Assembly: GCF_016863175.1 (NCBI RefSeq)
Contig: NZ_BOOJ01000014.1
Span: forward strand, 62,001 to 126,000
Source of the DNA: Paraplanobispora siamensis
Lineage (GTDB): Bacteria; Actinomycetota; Actinomycetes; Streptosporangiales; Streptosporangiaceae
DNA length: 64,000 nt
Reading direction: 5' to 3'
Shown here: positions 40,122 through 49,551 of the stretch, in pieces
Position numbering within the stretch: position 1 is the first letter of the stretch
Layout of the letters: every line of letters starts with the position of its first letter
The notes under the pieces: model-generated
Databases searched by the model: none
What the model was told of the DNA's origin: nothing
The model's input: only the letters and a program-made list of their open reading frames with translations
Position numbers and translations under genes: made by a program

Positions 40122-41051
40122 ATGCTTGACCTCAACCGGCTGAAGGCCCTGCACGCCGTGTCCGTGTACGGCTCGGTGGGCGCGGCGGCCGACGCTCTCA
40201 TGGTGACCCCCTCCGCGGTCTCGCAGCAGCTGGCCAAGCTGGAACGGGAGATCGGCGCGACCCTGCTGGAGCGCAACGGCCGGGGCGTGCGGCTGACCGA
40301 CGCCGCCGGGCTGCTGGCCGACCACGCCGGGCGAATCCTCGCCCTGGTGGAGACCGCCGAGGCCGACTTCGAGGCGTTGCGCGGGGAGGTCGTGGGGCGG
40401 CTGAGCATCGGCGCGTTCCCCACGGCCGCCCGGGGGCTGATGCCGCAGGCGCTGCTGCGGCTGCGCGAGCACCACCCGGACCTGCGCCTGCAGCTCCACG
40501 AGCGGGAGCCGGAGCGGCAGCTGCGCGAGGTGGCGCGGGGCGAGCTCGATCTGGCGGTGATCCAGGACTGGGTGAACCGGCCGATGGCCGTCCCGGAGGG
40601 GCTGTCCAGGGCGACGCTCTTCGACGACATCGCCGACGCCATCCTGCCCGCGGACCACCGGCTGGCCGGCCGTCCCGAGATCGAGCTGTCCGAGCTCTGC
40701 GACGAGCGGTGGATCAGCGGGTCGCCCGGCACGGTCTGCCACGACTGGCTGGTCTACACGCTGCGCGCGGCCGAGCTGGAGCCGGAGATCAGCTGCATGG
40801 CGGACGAGTATCCGACCCAGCTCACCCTCGTCGCCGCCCGGCAGGGATGCGCGATCATCCCCCGCCTCGGCCGCGACTTCATGCCCGAGGGGGTGCGGGC
40901 CGTACCGCTCCGTCCCCGCCCGACCCGCAGGATCTACGCGGTCTGGCGGAGCGACGCGGCCCGCCGCCCGGCGATCCGCGCCGCCGTCGAGGCGCTCAAG
41001 GCCGTCTCCGCCGAGCGACTGCAGCTCCAGGAGCTCCGGGCCTCCGCGTGA
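40122..41051 (+). CDS. LysR-family transcriptional regulator
   Basis: A 309-residue regulator. The N-terminal winged HTH (about 1-62, LNRLKALHAVSVYGSVGAAADALMVTPSAVSQQLAKLE) and the effector domain (about 88-300) are complete. It has no adjacent divergent target; it is 139 bases from the Uma2 gene and 57 bases before the phosphoglycerate-mutase-like gene. Inducer unknown. Confidence 0.93.
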   Translation: MLDLNRLKALHAVSVYGSVGAAADALMVTPSAVSQQLAKLEREIGATLLERNGRGVRLTDAAGLLADHAGRILALVETAEADFEALRGEVVGRLSIGAFPTAARGLMPQALLRLREHHPDLRLQLHEREPERQLREVARGELDLAVIQDWVNRPMAVPEGLSRATLFDDIADAILPADHRLAGRPEIELSELCDERWISGSPGTVCHDWLVYTLRAAELEPEISCMADEYPTQLTLVAARQGCAIIPRLGRDFMPEGVRAVPLRPRPTRRIYAVWRSDAARRPAIRAAVEALKAVSAERLQLQELRASA

Positions 41052-41073
41052 GCGCATGATGCGCCCTCAGTGA

Positions 41074-41085
41074 TAGCGATCGCTA
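41074..41085. promoter_or_regulatory. Perfect 12-bp palindrome in the promoter of the ccs operon
   Basis: TAGCGATCGCTA lies just upstream of a -10-like TAGGCT at 41094-41099 and covers the place where the -35 should be. It looks like a repressor operator for the operon starting at 41109. Confidence 0.45.
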
Positions 41086-41108
41086 CCAATGGGTAGGCTG
41101 ACGACACC

Positions 41109-41747
41109 ATGGCTGAGACCACTGTCGTTCACCTCCTGCGCCACGGCGAGGTCCACAACCCCGCCAACGTCCTGTACGGCAGGCTGCCGGACTACCACCT
41201 GTCGGAGAACGGCCGGCAGATGGCCGAGACCGTCGCCAAGTCGGTCGCCGGCCGCGACGTCGTCGCTCTGTTCTCCTCCCCGCTGGAGCGGGCCCAGGAG
41301 ACCGCCGAGCCGCTCGCGGAGACCTTCGGCCTGGAGGTCGTGCTCGACGAGCGGCTCATCGAGGCCGCCAACGTCTTCGAGGGCGTCTCCGTCGGCAACG
41401 GCGACGGCGTCTTCCGCAACCCCCGCTACTACCGCCACCTGTGGAACCCGCTGCGTCCCTCCTGGGGCGAGCCCTACGCCCAGGTGGTCGCGCGGATGCG
41501 GGGGGCGGTCCTGGCCGCCCGCGCCGCGGCGCGCGGTCACGAGGCGATCCTGGTCAGCCACCAGCTCCCCATCTGGAGCATCAGGCTCGCGGCGGAGGGC
41601 CGGCGGCTCCCGCACGACCCGCGCCGCAGGCAGTGCGGGCTCGCCAGCCTCACCACCTTCACCTTCGAGGGAGATCGCCTGGCCAGCGTGGGGTACGGCG
41701 AGCCGGCGGCCGCGCTCGTCAGACGCCCCACTGTGCCGGGCGCCTGA
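41109..41747 (+). CDS. Histidine phosphatase family protein (phosphoglycerate-mutase-like)
   Basis: A 212-residue enzyme with the RHG motif VHLLRHGEVHNP (His11) and the second catalytic region near ILVSHQLPIWS. Full length. In actinomycetes it regularly heads the resA-ccdA-resB-ccsB group, as here, though its biochemical link to cytochrome assembly is not established. ATG 41109 follows -10-like TAGGCT by nine bases. Confidence 0.9.
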   Translation: MAETTVVHLLRHGEVHNPANVLYGRLPDYHLSENGRQMAETVAKSVAGRDVVALFSSPLERAQETAEPLAETFGLEVVLDERLIEAANVFEGVSVGNGDGVFRNPRYYRHLWNPLRPSWGEPYAQVVARMRGAVLAARAAARGHEAILVSHQLPIWSIRLAAEGRRLPHDPRRRQCGLASLTTFTFEGDRLASVGYGEPAAALVRRPTVPGA

Positions 41748-41802
41748 CTGCGCCGGTAGAGTGACTGCTCTACCGCCTGTAGTACAGGGAGATCTTCCTC
41801 TG

Positions 41803-42375
41803 ATGCGCGCCACACCGTTCGCCGCCGCCGTGCTCGCGCTCGTCGCCGTCGCCGGGTGTGCGGGAAGCCCGTCCTCGCAGCCGCAGGCAGGCGACACCCG
41901 CTTCGTGGCCGGAGACGGGAAGGTCACCCTGTTCGAGGCGGGCGAGCGCAAACCCGCCCCCGCGGTGGAGGGCGAGACGCTCGACGGCGGCACCGCCTCG
42001 CTCAGCGCGCACCGGGGCAAGGTCGTCGTGATCAACTTCTGGGCGTCCTGGTGCGCCCCCTGCCGCGCCGAGGCGCCGGTGCTCAAGGACATCGCCGCCA
42101 CGACCAAGGCGGACGGCGTGGAGTTCCTCGGCGTCGACTTCAAGGACCGCAAGGCCGACGCGCTGGCCTTCGAGCGCAACCACCGGTCCGGCTACCCGAG
42201 CATCTTCGACCAGCCGGGCAAGGTGGCGCTCGCCTTCCAGGGCACGGTCCCCCCGGCGGCCATCCCCTCGACCCTGATCATCGACCGCCAGGGCCGCATC
42301 GCCGCCCGCGCCCTCGGCGCGGTCAAGTACCGCGACCTGCTCGACGCGGTCACCAAGGTCAGCGATGAGAAGTAG
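41803..42375 (+). CDS. TlpA/ResA-like thiol-disulfide oxidoreductase (lipoprotein)
   Basis: A 190-residue extracytoplasmic thioredoxin-fold reductase. The lipobox is VAVAGC, and the active site is NFWASWCAPCRAEAP (CxxC). It likely reduces the heme-binding CxxCH cysteines of apocytochrome c, taking electrons from CcdA, whose gene follows 24 bases later. Start ATG 41803. Confidence 0.93.
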   Translation: MRATPFAAAVLALVAVAGCAGSPSSQPQAGDTRFVAGDGKVTLFEAGERKPAPAVEGETLDGGTASLSAHRGKVVVINFWASWCAPCRAEAPVLKDIAATTKADGVEFLGVDFKDRKADALAFERNHRSGYPSIFDQPGKVALAFQGTVPPAAIPSTLIIDRQGRIAARALGAVKYRDLLDAVTKVSDEK

Positions 42376-42399
42376 GAGCGCGGTCCCGGAGCCGCGGCG

Positions 42400-43134
42400 A
42401 TGAGCGCCGACCTGGCCGGCACGGTCGCCGGCGGCTCGCTCGCCCTGGCGCTGCCGATCGCGGTGGCGGCGGGGCTGGTGTCGTTCCTGTCGCCGTGCGT
42501 GCTGCCCCTGGTCCCCGGATACCTGTCGTACGTGACCGGGATGAGCGAGGACCCCAAGCGGGGCCGCATGGTCACCGGGATCGTGCTGTTCGTCCTCGGC
42601 TTCGCCGCGGTGTTCGTGGCCGGCGGGGCGCTCGCCGGGAGCCTCGGCGCGGTGCTGTTCGGCAACGCCGAGACCATCACCCGGGTGCTCGGCGTGCTCA
42701 CCGTCGTGCTGGGCCTGGCCTTCATGGGCGCGATCCCCGGCCTCCAGCGCGACTTCCGCATCCACCGGCTCCCGGTCGCGGGGCTGGCCGGGGCGCCGCT
42801 GCTCGGCCTGGTGTTCGGCCTGGGCTGGACCCCCTGCATCGGCCCCACGCTCGCGGTGGTGCTCAGCCTCGGTGTGAACGAGGGCAGCGCCGGCCGCGGC
42901 GCGCTGCTCGCCTTCGCCTACGCGCTCGGTCTCGGCCTGCCGTTCGTGGCGGCCGGGATGGCCTATCGCAAGGCCCTGCACACGTTCAAGGCGGTCCGCC
43001 GCCACTCCCAGCTGATCACACGGGTGGGCGGGGCCATGCTGGTCGCCGTCGGCCTGCTGCTCGTCACCGGGCTCTGGACGGAGCTGATCGCGACGATGCA
43101 GGCGTGGATCGGCGGATTCCAGCCGGTGATCTGA
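42400..43134 (+). CDS. ccdA: Cytochrome c biogenesis thiol transporter CcdA
   Basis: A 244-residue protein with six transmembrane segments that carries reducing equivalents across the membrane. The two redox cysteines are in FLSPCVLPLVPGYLSYV and LGWTPCIGPTLA. Overlaps ResB by one base (TGATG). Part of System II cytochrome c maturation. Confidence 0.95.
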   Translation: MSADLAGTVAGGSLALALPIAVAAGLVSFLSPCVLPLVPGYLSYVTGMSEDPKRGRMVTGIVLFVLGFAAVFVAGGALAGSLGAVLFGNAETITRVLGVLTVVLGLAFMGAIPGLQRDFRIHRLPVAGLAGAPLLGLVFGLGWTPCIGPTLAVVLSLGVNEGSAGRGALLAFAYALGLGLPFVAAGMAYRKALHTFKAVRRHSQLITRVGGAMLVAVGLLLVTGLWTELIATMQAWIGGFQPVI

Positions 43135-44690
43135 TGACCGTTACCGAAACCCCCGACAGGACGGCCGAGGCGCGGCCCGCGAAGCTGGGCGCCGCAGGCT
43201 GGGCGCGCTGGTTCTGGCGCACGCTCACCTCGATGCGGACCGCGCTGATCCTGCTGTTCCTGTTCGCCCTGGCCTCGGTCCCCGGATCGGTCTGGCCGCA
43301 GCGCGGCGTCTCCGACGCCAAGGTCGCGCAGTACTACACCGACAGCCCCGAGCTCGCCGAGTGGCTGGACCGGCTGTGGCTGTTCGACGTCTTCAAGGCG
43401 CCGTGGTTCGCGGCGATCTATCTCCTGCTGTTCATCTCCCTGGTCGGCTGCGTGCTCCCGCGCACTGCGGCCCACCTGCGCGAGCTGCGCAGGAAGCCGC
43501 CCGCGGCGCCGCGCAACCTGTCGCGGCTGCCCCAGCGCGCCGTGCTCGACGGTGACCTGACCGTCGAGGAGGCGGCCAGGAGGCTGCGGAAGCTGCGCTT
43601 CCGGGTCACCACCGGGCCCGGCTGGGCGGCGGGCGAGAAGGGCTACCTGCGGGAGACCGGCAACCTGCTGTTCCACGTCGCCCTGCTGGGGCTGCTGATC
43701 TCGGTCGGCGTCGGCTCGCTGTACGGCTACCGCGGCAACGTGCTCATCGTGGAGGGCGACGGGTTCGCCAACACCGTGGCCGCCTACGACCGCTACATGC
43801 CCGGCACGCAGGTGAACGCCGAGTCGCTGGAGCCGTTCTCCTTCACGCTGGAGGACTTCCAGGCCACCTACATCGCCAGGGGCGAGAAGCGCGGCCAGGC
43901 GCTCGACTACTCGGCCAGGCTCGCGGTGAGCGACCGGCCGGGGGCCGCGGAGCGGACCTACGAGCTCAAGGTCAACGAGCCGCTCGACGTGAACGGCACC
44001 ATGACCTACCTGCTCGACCACGGGTACGCCCCGACCTTCAAGATCACTGACGGCAGCGGCCAGGTCGCCTTCGAGGGGTCGGTGCCGTGCCTGGTGGTCC
44101 AGCCGGCCACCTTCGCCTCCGAGTGCGTCATCAAGATCCCGGACGCCCAGCCGCGGCAGCTCGGCATCATGGTCGCCTTCCTGCCCAGTGCCGTGCCCAC
44201 CCAGGACGGGGAGTGGACGTCGGTCTTCCCCGGCGCCGCCAACCCGGCCGCGCAGGTGTACGGCGCCTTCGCCGGCGACCTCGGGATGAAGGACGGCCGT
44301 CCGCAGTCGGTCTACGAGATCCCCGCCGAGATCCTCAAGAAGATGACGCCGCTGGTCATGAAGGCCGACCCGCTGGAGGTCGGTCAGAAGCTCGACCTGC
44401 CGGGCGGCGCGGGATCGATCGAGTTCACCGGCGTCAAGGAGTGGATCGCCCTCCAGATCACCCACGATCCCGGCCGGATGCCCGCGCTGCTGTCGGCCGC
44501 GCTGGCCACCGTGGCCCTGGTGTTCTCCCTGACGATCCGCCGGCGCCGCGTCTGGGTGCGCGCCGGCGACGGCGGGGCCGAGGCCGGCGGTCTCACCCGT
44601 ACCGAAGGCGGCGACTTCGGCGAGGAGTTCGCCCGCGTCGTCGCCGCTCTGAACCACGGTCCGAACGATGGAGCCAAGAATGCCCGCTGA
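43134..44690 (+). CDS. resB: Cytochrome c synthase subunit ResB/Ccs1
   Basis: A 518-residue membrane protein with helices near residues 32-55, 85-107, 180-202 and 465-485 and a large extracytoplasmic domain between the last two. The N-terminal motif LTSMRTALILLFLFALASVPGSVWPQR is typical of ResB. With CcsB it forms the heme-delivery cytochrome c synthase. The end overlaps ccsB by 11 bases. Confidence 0.94.
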   Translation: MTVTETPDRTAEARPAKLGAAGWARWFWRTLTSMRTALILLFLFALASVPGSVWPQRGVSDAKVAQYYTDSPELAEWLDRLWLFDVFKAPWFAAIYLLLFISLVGCVLPRTAAHLRELRRKPPAAPRNLSRLPQRAVLDGDLTVEEAARRLRKLRFRVTTGPGWAAGEKGYLRETGNLLFHVALLGLLISVGVGSLYGYRGNVLIVEGDGFANTVAAYDRYMPGTQVNAESLEPFSFTLEDFQATYIARGEKRGQALDYSARLAVSDRPGAAERTYELKVNEPLDVNGTMTYLLDHGYAPTFKITDGSGQVAFEGSVPCLVVQPATFASECVIKIPDAQPRQLGIMVAFLPSAVPTQDGEWTSVFPGAANPAAQVYGAFAGDLGMKDGRPQSVYEIPAEILKKMTPLVMKADPLEVGQKLDLPGGAGSIEFTGVKEWIALQITHDPGRMPALLSAALATVALVFSLTIRRRRVWVRAGDGGAEAGGLTRTEGGDFGEEFARVVAALNHGPNDGAKNAR

Positions 44691-45735
44691 GGCCGATGCC
44701 ACCCTCGCCGCGCTGAGCGACCAGCTCATCCTGGCGGCGGTGCTGTTCTACGTCATCGCGATGCTCGGCTACGCGCTGGAACTGGCCTTCGGCCGCGCCT
44801 CGGCCCGGTCCTCCGCCGCGGGGACGCCCGCGCAGGAGGCGGCCGCGCAGGAGGCGGCCGCCGTACCGGCCGAGGCCGCGCTCGCCACCGTCGGCGGCGG
44901 CGCGACCACCGCGCCGGAGAAGGACGGGGACGCGACGGCCTCGCCGGAGCCGGGCGGGGACGCCGGTACGGGCGCGCGCGCTCCCGCCGGTGGGCGGGGG
45001 CCGTCCCCCTGGGTGCTGCGCGCGGGCCCGGCCGCCCTCGTGCTGAGCTGGATCGGCTTCGCCCTGAACCTCGGGTCCCTGCTCACCCGCGGCCTGGCCG
45101 CGGGCCGGTGGCCCTGGGGCAACATGTACGAGTTCGTGGTCGCGATGTGCCTGGCGGCCATGGGCGCCTTCCTGCTGATGCAGCTGCGCTACCCGATCCG
45201 GTTCCTGGGCGCCTCCGTCTCGGCCGCCGCGGCCCTCGGGCTCGGCTTCGCCGTACACTCCCTGCACGTGGAGACGGGGCCCGCGATGGTCGCCCTGAAC
45301 TCCTACTGGATCGCGATCCACGTCTCGGCGGCCATCATCGCCAGCGGCCTTTTCATCGTCGCTGGAGCCTGCGGCGTCATCTACCTGATCAGGAACGACG
45401 CGGCGGTCCACCTGCCGACCCGGGAGGAGCTGGACCGGGTCGCGCACCGGGCCATCGTGATCGGCTTCCCGATCTGGACCTTCGCCGTCATCGCCGGCGC
45501 GCTCTGGGCCGACAAGGCGTGGGGCCGCTACTGGGGCTGGGACCCCAAGGAGGTCTGGGCGTTCATCACCTGGGTCGTCTACGCGGGCTATCTGCACGCC
45601 CGGGCCACCGCCGGCTGGAAGGGCCGGGCCGCGACGGCCGTGCAGCTGGTCGCCTTCGCGTCCCTGCTGTTCAACCTCATCGGCGTGAACATCTTCTTCG
45701 AGGGCCTGCACTCCTACGCCGAGCTCCCCGGCTGA
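44680..45735 (+). CDS. ccsB: Cytochrome c synthase subunit CcsB/CcsA
   Basis: A 351-residue protein with about eight helices. The heme-handling WWD-type motif is GWDPKEVWAFITWVVYAGYLHA, and conserved histidines flank it (AVHSLHVETG and LHSYAELPG). An Ala/Gly/Pro-rich low-complexity insert (about 40-112) separates the first helix from the rest, longer than usual. Start ATG 44680 after GGAG, within resB. Confidence 0.94.
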   Translation: MPAEADATLAALSDQLILAAVLFYVIAMLGYALELAFGRASARSSAAGTPAQEAAAQEAAAVPAEAALATVGGGATTAPEKDGDATASPEPGGDAGTGARAPAGGRGPSPWVLRAGPAALVLSWIGFALNLGSLLTRGLAAGRWPWGNMYEFVVAMCLAAMGAFLLMQLRYPIRFLGASVSAAAALGLGFAVHSLHVETGPAMVALNSYWIAIHVSAAIIASGLFIVAGACGVIYLIRNDAAVHLPTREELDRVAHRAIVIGFPIWTFAVIAGALWADKAWGRYWGWDPKEVWAFITWVVYAGYLHARATAGWKGRAATAVQLVAFASLLFNLIGVNIFFEGLHSYAELPG

Positions 45736-45759
45736 GCCTATGGCCGTGCCGTGTACGGC

Positions 45760-45809
45760 GGCTCGGGGGCTCCTTGACCCGGCTCCGGTCGGTTCACCGG
45801 CGCCCCCTC
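45760..45809 (+). repeat. Intergenic dispersed repeat, short copy
   Basis: GGCTCGGGGGCTCCTTGA.. (45760-45786, 26 of 27 bases identical to 36991-37017) and GGTTCACCGGCGCCCCCTC (45791-45809, identical to 37061-37079). The copy lacks the 43-base middle part. It begins 25 bases after the ccsB stop. Confidence 0.65.
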
Positions 45810-45878
45810 GCAGATCCCGGGTTTCCGTGAACTTCGGCGTCGTCCGGGGCGTCACAACCCGGGGGACGGGAGGGGCGG

Positions 45879-48800
45879 ATGAGCTCTGGACTGATCGACG
45901 GGGACCCGCAGCGGCTGGGTGACTACTGGCTGGCGGGGCGGCTGGGCGCCGGGGGCCAGGGGGTGGTCTACGAGGCGTACGACGCCGGAGGACGGCGGGT
46001 CGCGGTCAAGGTGCTGCACGGGGACGCCGCCACCGACGCCGAGCTGCGTCAGCGGTTCGGCCGTGAGGCGACCGCCGCCAGGAAGGTCGCCTCGTTCTGC
46101 ACCGCGGCGGTGATCGACGCCGACCTGGACGGCCCGCGGCCGTACATCGTCTCCGAGTACGTGGAGGGCCCCAGCCTGCGCCGGGCGGTGAGCGATGGGC
46201 GCCGTTTCGGCGGCGGTGACCTGCACCGGCTGGCGACCGCGGTGGCCACGGCGCTGACCGCGATCCACGACGCGGGAGTGGTCCACCGGGACCTGAAGCC
46301 GGACAACGTCCTGCTGGGACCGGACGGCCCCCGAGTGATCGACTTCGGGATCGCCCGCACCGCGGACATGTCGCTGACCGCGACCGGGATGGTCACGGGC
46401 ACGCCCACCTACATGGCGCCCGAGATCTTCACCGGGGAACGGGCGCAGCCCGCGGCGGACGTGTTCGCCTGGGGCGGGATCATGGTGTTCGCGGCGACGG
46501 GGGCGGACCCCTTCCAGGCCGAGACGCTGGGCGCGGTGATGCACCGGGTGCTCTCGTCCGAGCCGGATCTGGACGACCTGCCCGAGGGGGTGCGCCCCCT
46601 GGTGGCCGCCGCGCTCGCCAAGGACCCCCGGGCCAGGCCGTCGGCCAGGGACCTGCTGCTCGCCCTGGTCAGCGGCGGCGGGCTCGACACCACGAGCCTG
46701 CTCATGGCGGGCAGCGACGCCGGGGCCCGGGTCCGCGGCGATTCGAGCGATCCGGCGCTGGGCACCCTCGCCGAGGACTGCTACGCCCTCCTGGGACCGG
46801 TCGAGCGGGAGCTGGCCCCCGAGGTGTTCCTGCGGCTGGTGACGGTGACCGACGACGGCCAGCAGATCCCGCGACGGGCCCAGTGGGCCGAGCTCGTCGA
46901 CGGCCGGGACGAGGAGGAGACCGCCGCCGTCCGGCGGCTGCTGGAGATCTTCGCCTACCTGGTCGGCCGGGACGACCGGGAGGTGTGGCTGTCGCGCCCG
47001 GCGCTCCCGCTGGCCTGGCCCAGGATGCGCCAGTGGGTGCGGGCCAACTGGGACGGGCTGAGGGCGCACCGGGAGATCCTCTCCGCCGCCTGGCGCTGGC
47101 ACGCCCAGGGCCGCCGGGACGGGGACCTGTTGCAGGGCGGCAGCCTGCAGAACGCGATGACCTGGGCCGCCACCGGCCGGCGCGACATCACGCTCAGCAC
47201 GGTGGAGCGGGACTTCCTGGAGGCCGCCACCGCCCTCTCCCGGCGCCGCGCCCGGCGCAACCGGCTGGTCTTCTCGGCGCTGGTGGTCCTGCTGGTGGCG
47301 GCCCTGGTGGCGGGGACGATCGCCGTGCAGCAGAGCAGGGTGGCCGATGAGCGCGCCGCCACCATCGCCGCCCGGCTCGAAGAGGCCCAGGCCCGCCAAC
47401 TGGCCGCCACGGCAGAGTCGCTGCGGGTCTCCGATCCGGTGCGGGCGATGCTGCTGAGCGTGGCCGCCTGGCGGCTGGCCCCGGTGACCGAGGCCCGGGC
47501 GGCCCTGACCGGCTCGCTGACCCGGCGGGAGATCGCGACCTTCCGGGACCCGGCCGTCGAGGTGCGGACGGTGCGGGCGCTGAGCCGGGACGGGCGCGTC
47601 CTCGCCAGCGCGAGCGGGGGCCGGGTGCGTCTCTGGGACGTGCGGACCGGCCGGCGAATCACGAGTTTCTCCGGCGTGGGCGACGACGTGCGCCAGATCG
47701 CGCTCAGCCCGAGCGGCAGGCTGCTGGTCACGGTCGGCGACGCGTGGATCCGGACCTGGGACGCGGCGACCGGCAGGCCTGTCGGTCCCGGACGCATTCA
47801 CCCCGACCAGGCGGACACCGACCTGGGCGTCTCCTTCGGCCTGTCCGACGACTGGGTGGCCGTCCACGGCGGGCAGGGCACGGCCGGCATCCAGCACACC
47901 GGGACGGGCCGGATACGGAAGATGCCGGCCTCCGTCTACGGGATACACGCCGACATCTCCCCCGACGGGCGTTACTTCGCCACCGGCGGGTTCCTGACCC
48001 GTCCGGCGATCGTCGAGCACGACACACAGCGGGTCATCCCGCTGGGCGCCGCGTGCGAGTGCTCCGCGCCGATCGCCTACAGCCCGGACGGCCGGACCCT
48101 CGCACTCGGCAAGGGCGGGCGGGTGGAGCTGTACGACGCGGCCACCGGATCGATGAAGAGCCGGCTCTCCGGCAGGGACGAGCAGGGGAACCTGGTCTTC
48201 AGCCCCGACGGGCGGTTCCTGGCGGCGGCGGGCCCGGCCGGCATCAAGGTGTGGCGGCTGGAGGACCGGCGGCTGCTGATGACGCACAAGACCGGTATGG
48301 ACGTCTGGCCTGTGGTGGCGTTCGATCCGGACGGACGCACGCTCCGCTATCTCGTCGAGGACGGCGTCACGACCCTCGACCTCTCCCACGTGTCCGGCGC
48401 CCGCGGGGAGCCGCTCTACGGCGAGCTGGAGACGTTGCTGAGCCCCGACGCGCGCCTGGCCGCCGTCAAGGAGTACGAGGAGAACCGGGTCCGGCTCATG
48501 GACGTGCGCGGGAACACCACCCTCGCCACCCTGGAGCTGGGGGAGGGAACGGCGGAGGAGTACGCCGAGATGGCCTTCAGCGCCGACGGCGGGCGCCTGG
48601 CGGTCAACGCCGGCACGGACGGTGAGATCACCGTCTGGGACACCGCGACCTTCCGGCGGGTCGCCGCCCTGTCCACCGGCGGGGAGGCCACCGTGGAGGG
48701 TCTGGCGGTCGACGCCGACGGGAGCGCGGTGGCGGCCCACCTCAGCGATTTCACCGGGGAGACGTCGCAGGACGAGGTCCGGCTGTGGGAGGTGCCCACG

Positions 48801-49421
48801 GGACGGCGGCTCTGGGCCCGGCGCGAACCGAGGCCCGACGAGCTGGTGTTCAGACCGGACGGCCGGGCTGTGGCGATCACTTCCGGCGATCGGCGGCTGC
48901 TGGAGGCGGCGACCGGCCGTCCGTACGGCGCGCCGTACGGCCCACCGCTCACAGAGAGCAGGATCACCGTCGTCTTCGACCGGGACGGCTCCCGCTTCGC
49001 CGTCGCCGACTCCCTGGGGCGGGTCTCGGTGTGGGAGACCGCGAGCAGGAACCGGGTGGGGCCGGTACTGAGGATCGGCGCCGAGGAGGAGCGGGGCGCG
49101 CTGTTCTTCTCCCCGAAGGGGGACGTGCTCGCGGTGAGGACCGGTGCCAGGACGGTGGGACTGTGGGACATCGCCACCGGCACGCGGCTGGGAGGTCCCC
49201 TTCCCACGGGGAGCGGGCCGCTGCGCGGCATGGCGTTCACGGCGGACGGATCCCGGCTGATCACCCTGGACGGCGACGGCGAGCGGGTCGAGCATCCTGT
49301 CGACCCGGAGGCGGTGGCCGCCGCGGTCTGCTCACGGGCCGGGCGGACGCTGGCTCCCGCCGAGTGGCGGGAGCACCTCCCCGGCCTGGCCTATCGGGAC
49401 GTGTGCGCGGCCCGGCGCTGA
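45879..49421 (+). CDS. Ser/Thr kinase with STAND-like helical region, TM segment and WD40/beta-propeller
   Basis: 1,180 residues. The kinase domain (about 15-270) has Gly loop LGAGGQGVVYEA, Lys44 (VAVK), HRDLKPDN (136-143), DFG (155-157) and APE (180-182), so it should be active. Residues about 285-455 resemble the winged-helix and helical segment that follows the NTPase in nSTAND1-WD40 proteins (RPALPLAWPRMRQWVRANWDGLRAHREI, then LSTVERDFLEAATAL). One transmembrane helix (about 461-483) precedes a coiled coil and about ten WD-like blades (about 550-1,150; e.g. GRVRLWDVRTGRRI). The propeller is therefore likely outside the cell as a sensor. No NTPase Walker motifs are present. Partner unknown; no adjacent effector is obvious. 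Confidence 0.88.
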   Translation: MSSGLIDGDPQRLGDYWLAGRLGAGGQGVVYEAYDAGGRRVAVKVLHGDAATDAELRQRFGREATAARKVASFCTAAVIDADLDGPRPYIVSEYVEGPSLRRAVSDGRRFGGGDLHRLATAVATALTAIHDAGVVHRDLKPDNVLLGPDGPRVIDFGIARTADMSLTATGMVTGTPTYMAPEIFTGERAQPAADVFAWGGIMVFAATGADPFQAETLGAVMHRVLSSEPDLDDLPEGVRPLVAAALAKDPRARPSARDLLLALVSGGGLDTTSLLMAGSDAGARVRGDSSDPALGTLAEDCYALLGPVERELAPEVFLRLVTVTDDGQQIPRRAQWAELVDGRDEEETAAVRRLLEIFAYLVGRDDREVWLSRPALPLAWPRMRQWVRANWDGLRAHREILSAAWRWHAQGRRDGDLLQGGSLQNAMTWAATGRRDITLSTVERDFLEAATALSRRRARRNRLVFSALVVLLVAALVAGTIAVQQSRVADERAATIAARLEEAQARQLAATAESLRVSDPVRAMLLSVAAWRLAPVTEARAALTGSLTRREIATFRDPAVEVRTVRALSRDGRVLASASGGRVRLWDVRTGRRITSFSGVGDDVRQIALSPSGRLLVTVGDAWIRTWDAATGRPVGPGRIHPDQADTDLGVSFGLSDDWVAVHGGQGTAGIQHTGTGRIRKMPASVYGIHADISPDGRYFATGGFLTRPAIVEHDTQRVIPLGAACECSAPIAYSPDGRTLALGKGGRVELYDAATGSMKSRLSGRDEQGNLVFSPDGRFLAAAGPAGIKVWRLEDRRLLMTHKTGMDVWPVVAFDPDGRTLRYLVEDGVTTLDLSHVSGARGEPLYGELETLLSPDARLAAVKEYEENRVRLMDVRGNTTLATLELGEGTAEEYAEMAFSADGGRLAVNAGTDGEITVWDTATFRRVAALSTGGEATVEGLAVDADGSAVAAHLSDFTGETSQDEVRLWEVPTGRRLWARREPRPDELVFRPDGRAVAITSGDRRLLEAATGRPYGAPYGPPLTESRITVVFDRDGSRFAVADSLGRVSVWETASRNRVGPVLRIGAEEERGALFFSPKGDVLAVRTGARTVGLWDIATGTRLGGPLPTGSGPLRGMAFTADGSRLITLDGDGERVEHPVDPEAVAAAVCSRAGRTLAPAEWREHLPGLAYRDVCAARR

Positions 49422-49422
49422 G

Positions 49423-49462
49423 CCGGAGGACCGGAGGACCGGAGGACCGGAGGACCGGAGGG
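49423..49462 (+). repeat. Five tandem CCGGAGGA units
   Basis: An 8-bp unit CCGGAGGA is repeated four times exactly and once as CCGGAGGG, starting two bases after the kinase stop. It is probably a slippage-generated microsatellite. The next 90 bases are GC low-complexity with repeated GGTCGTTG. Confidence 0.85.
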
Positions 49463-49551
49463 CAGGAGGGCCGGAGCCCGGCCGCGGCGGGCGGTGGCCG
49501 GTTGCGGTGACGGGTCGTTGACGGCGGGTCGTTGGTGGCAGGTCGTGGTCG

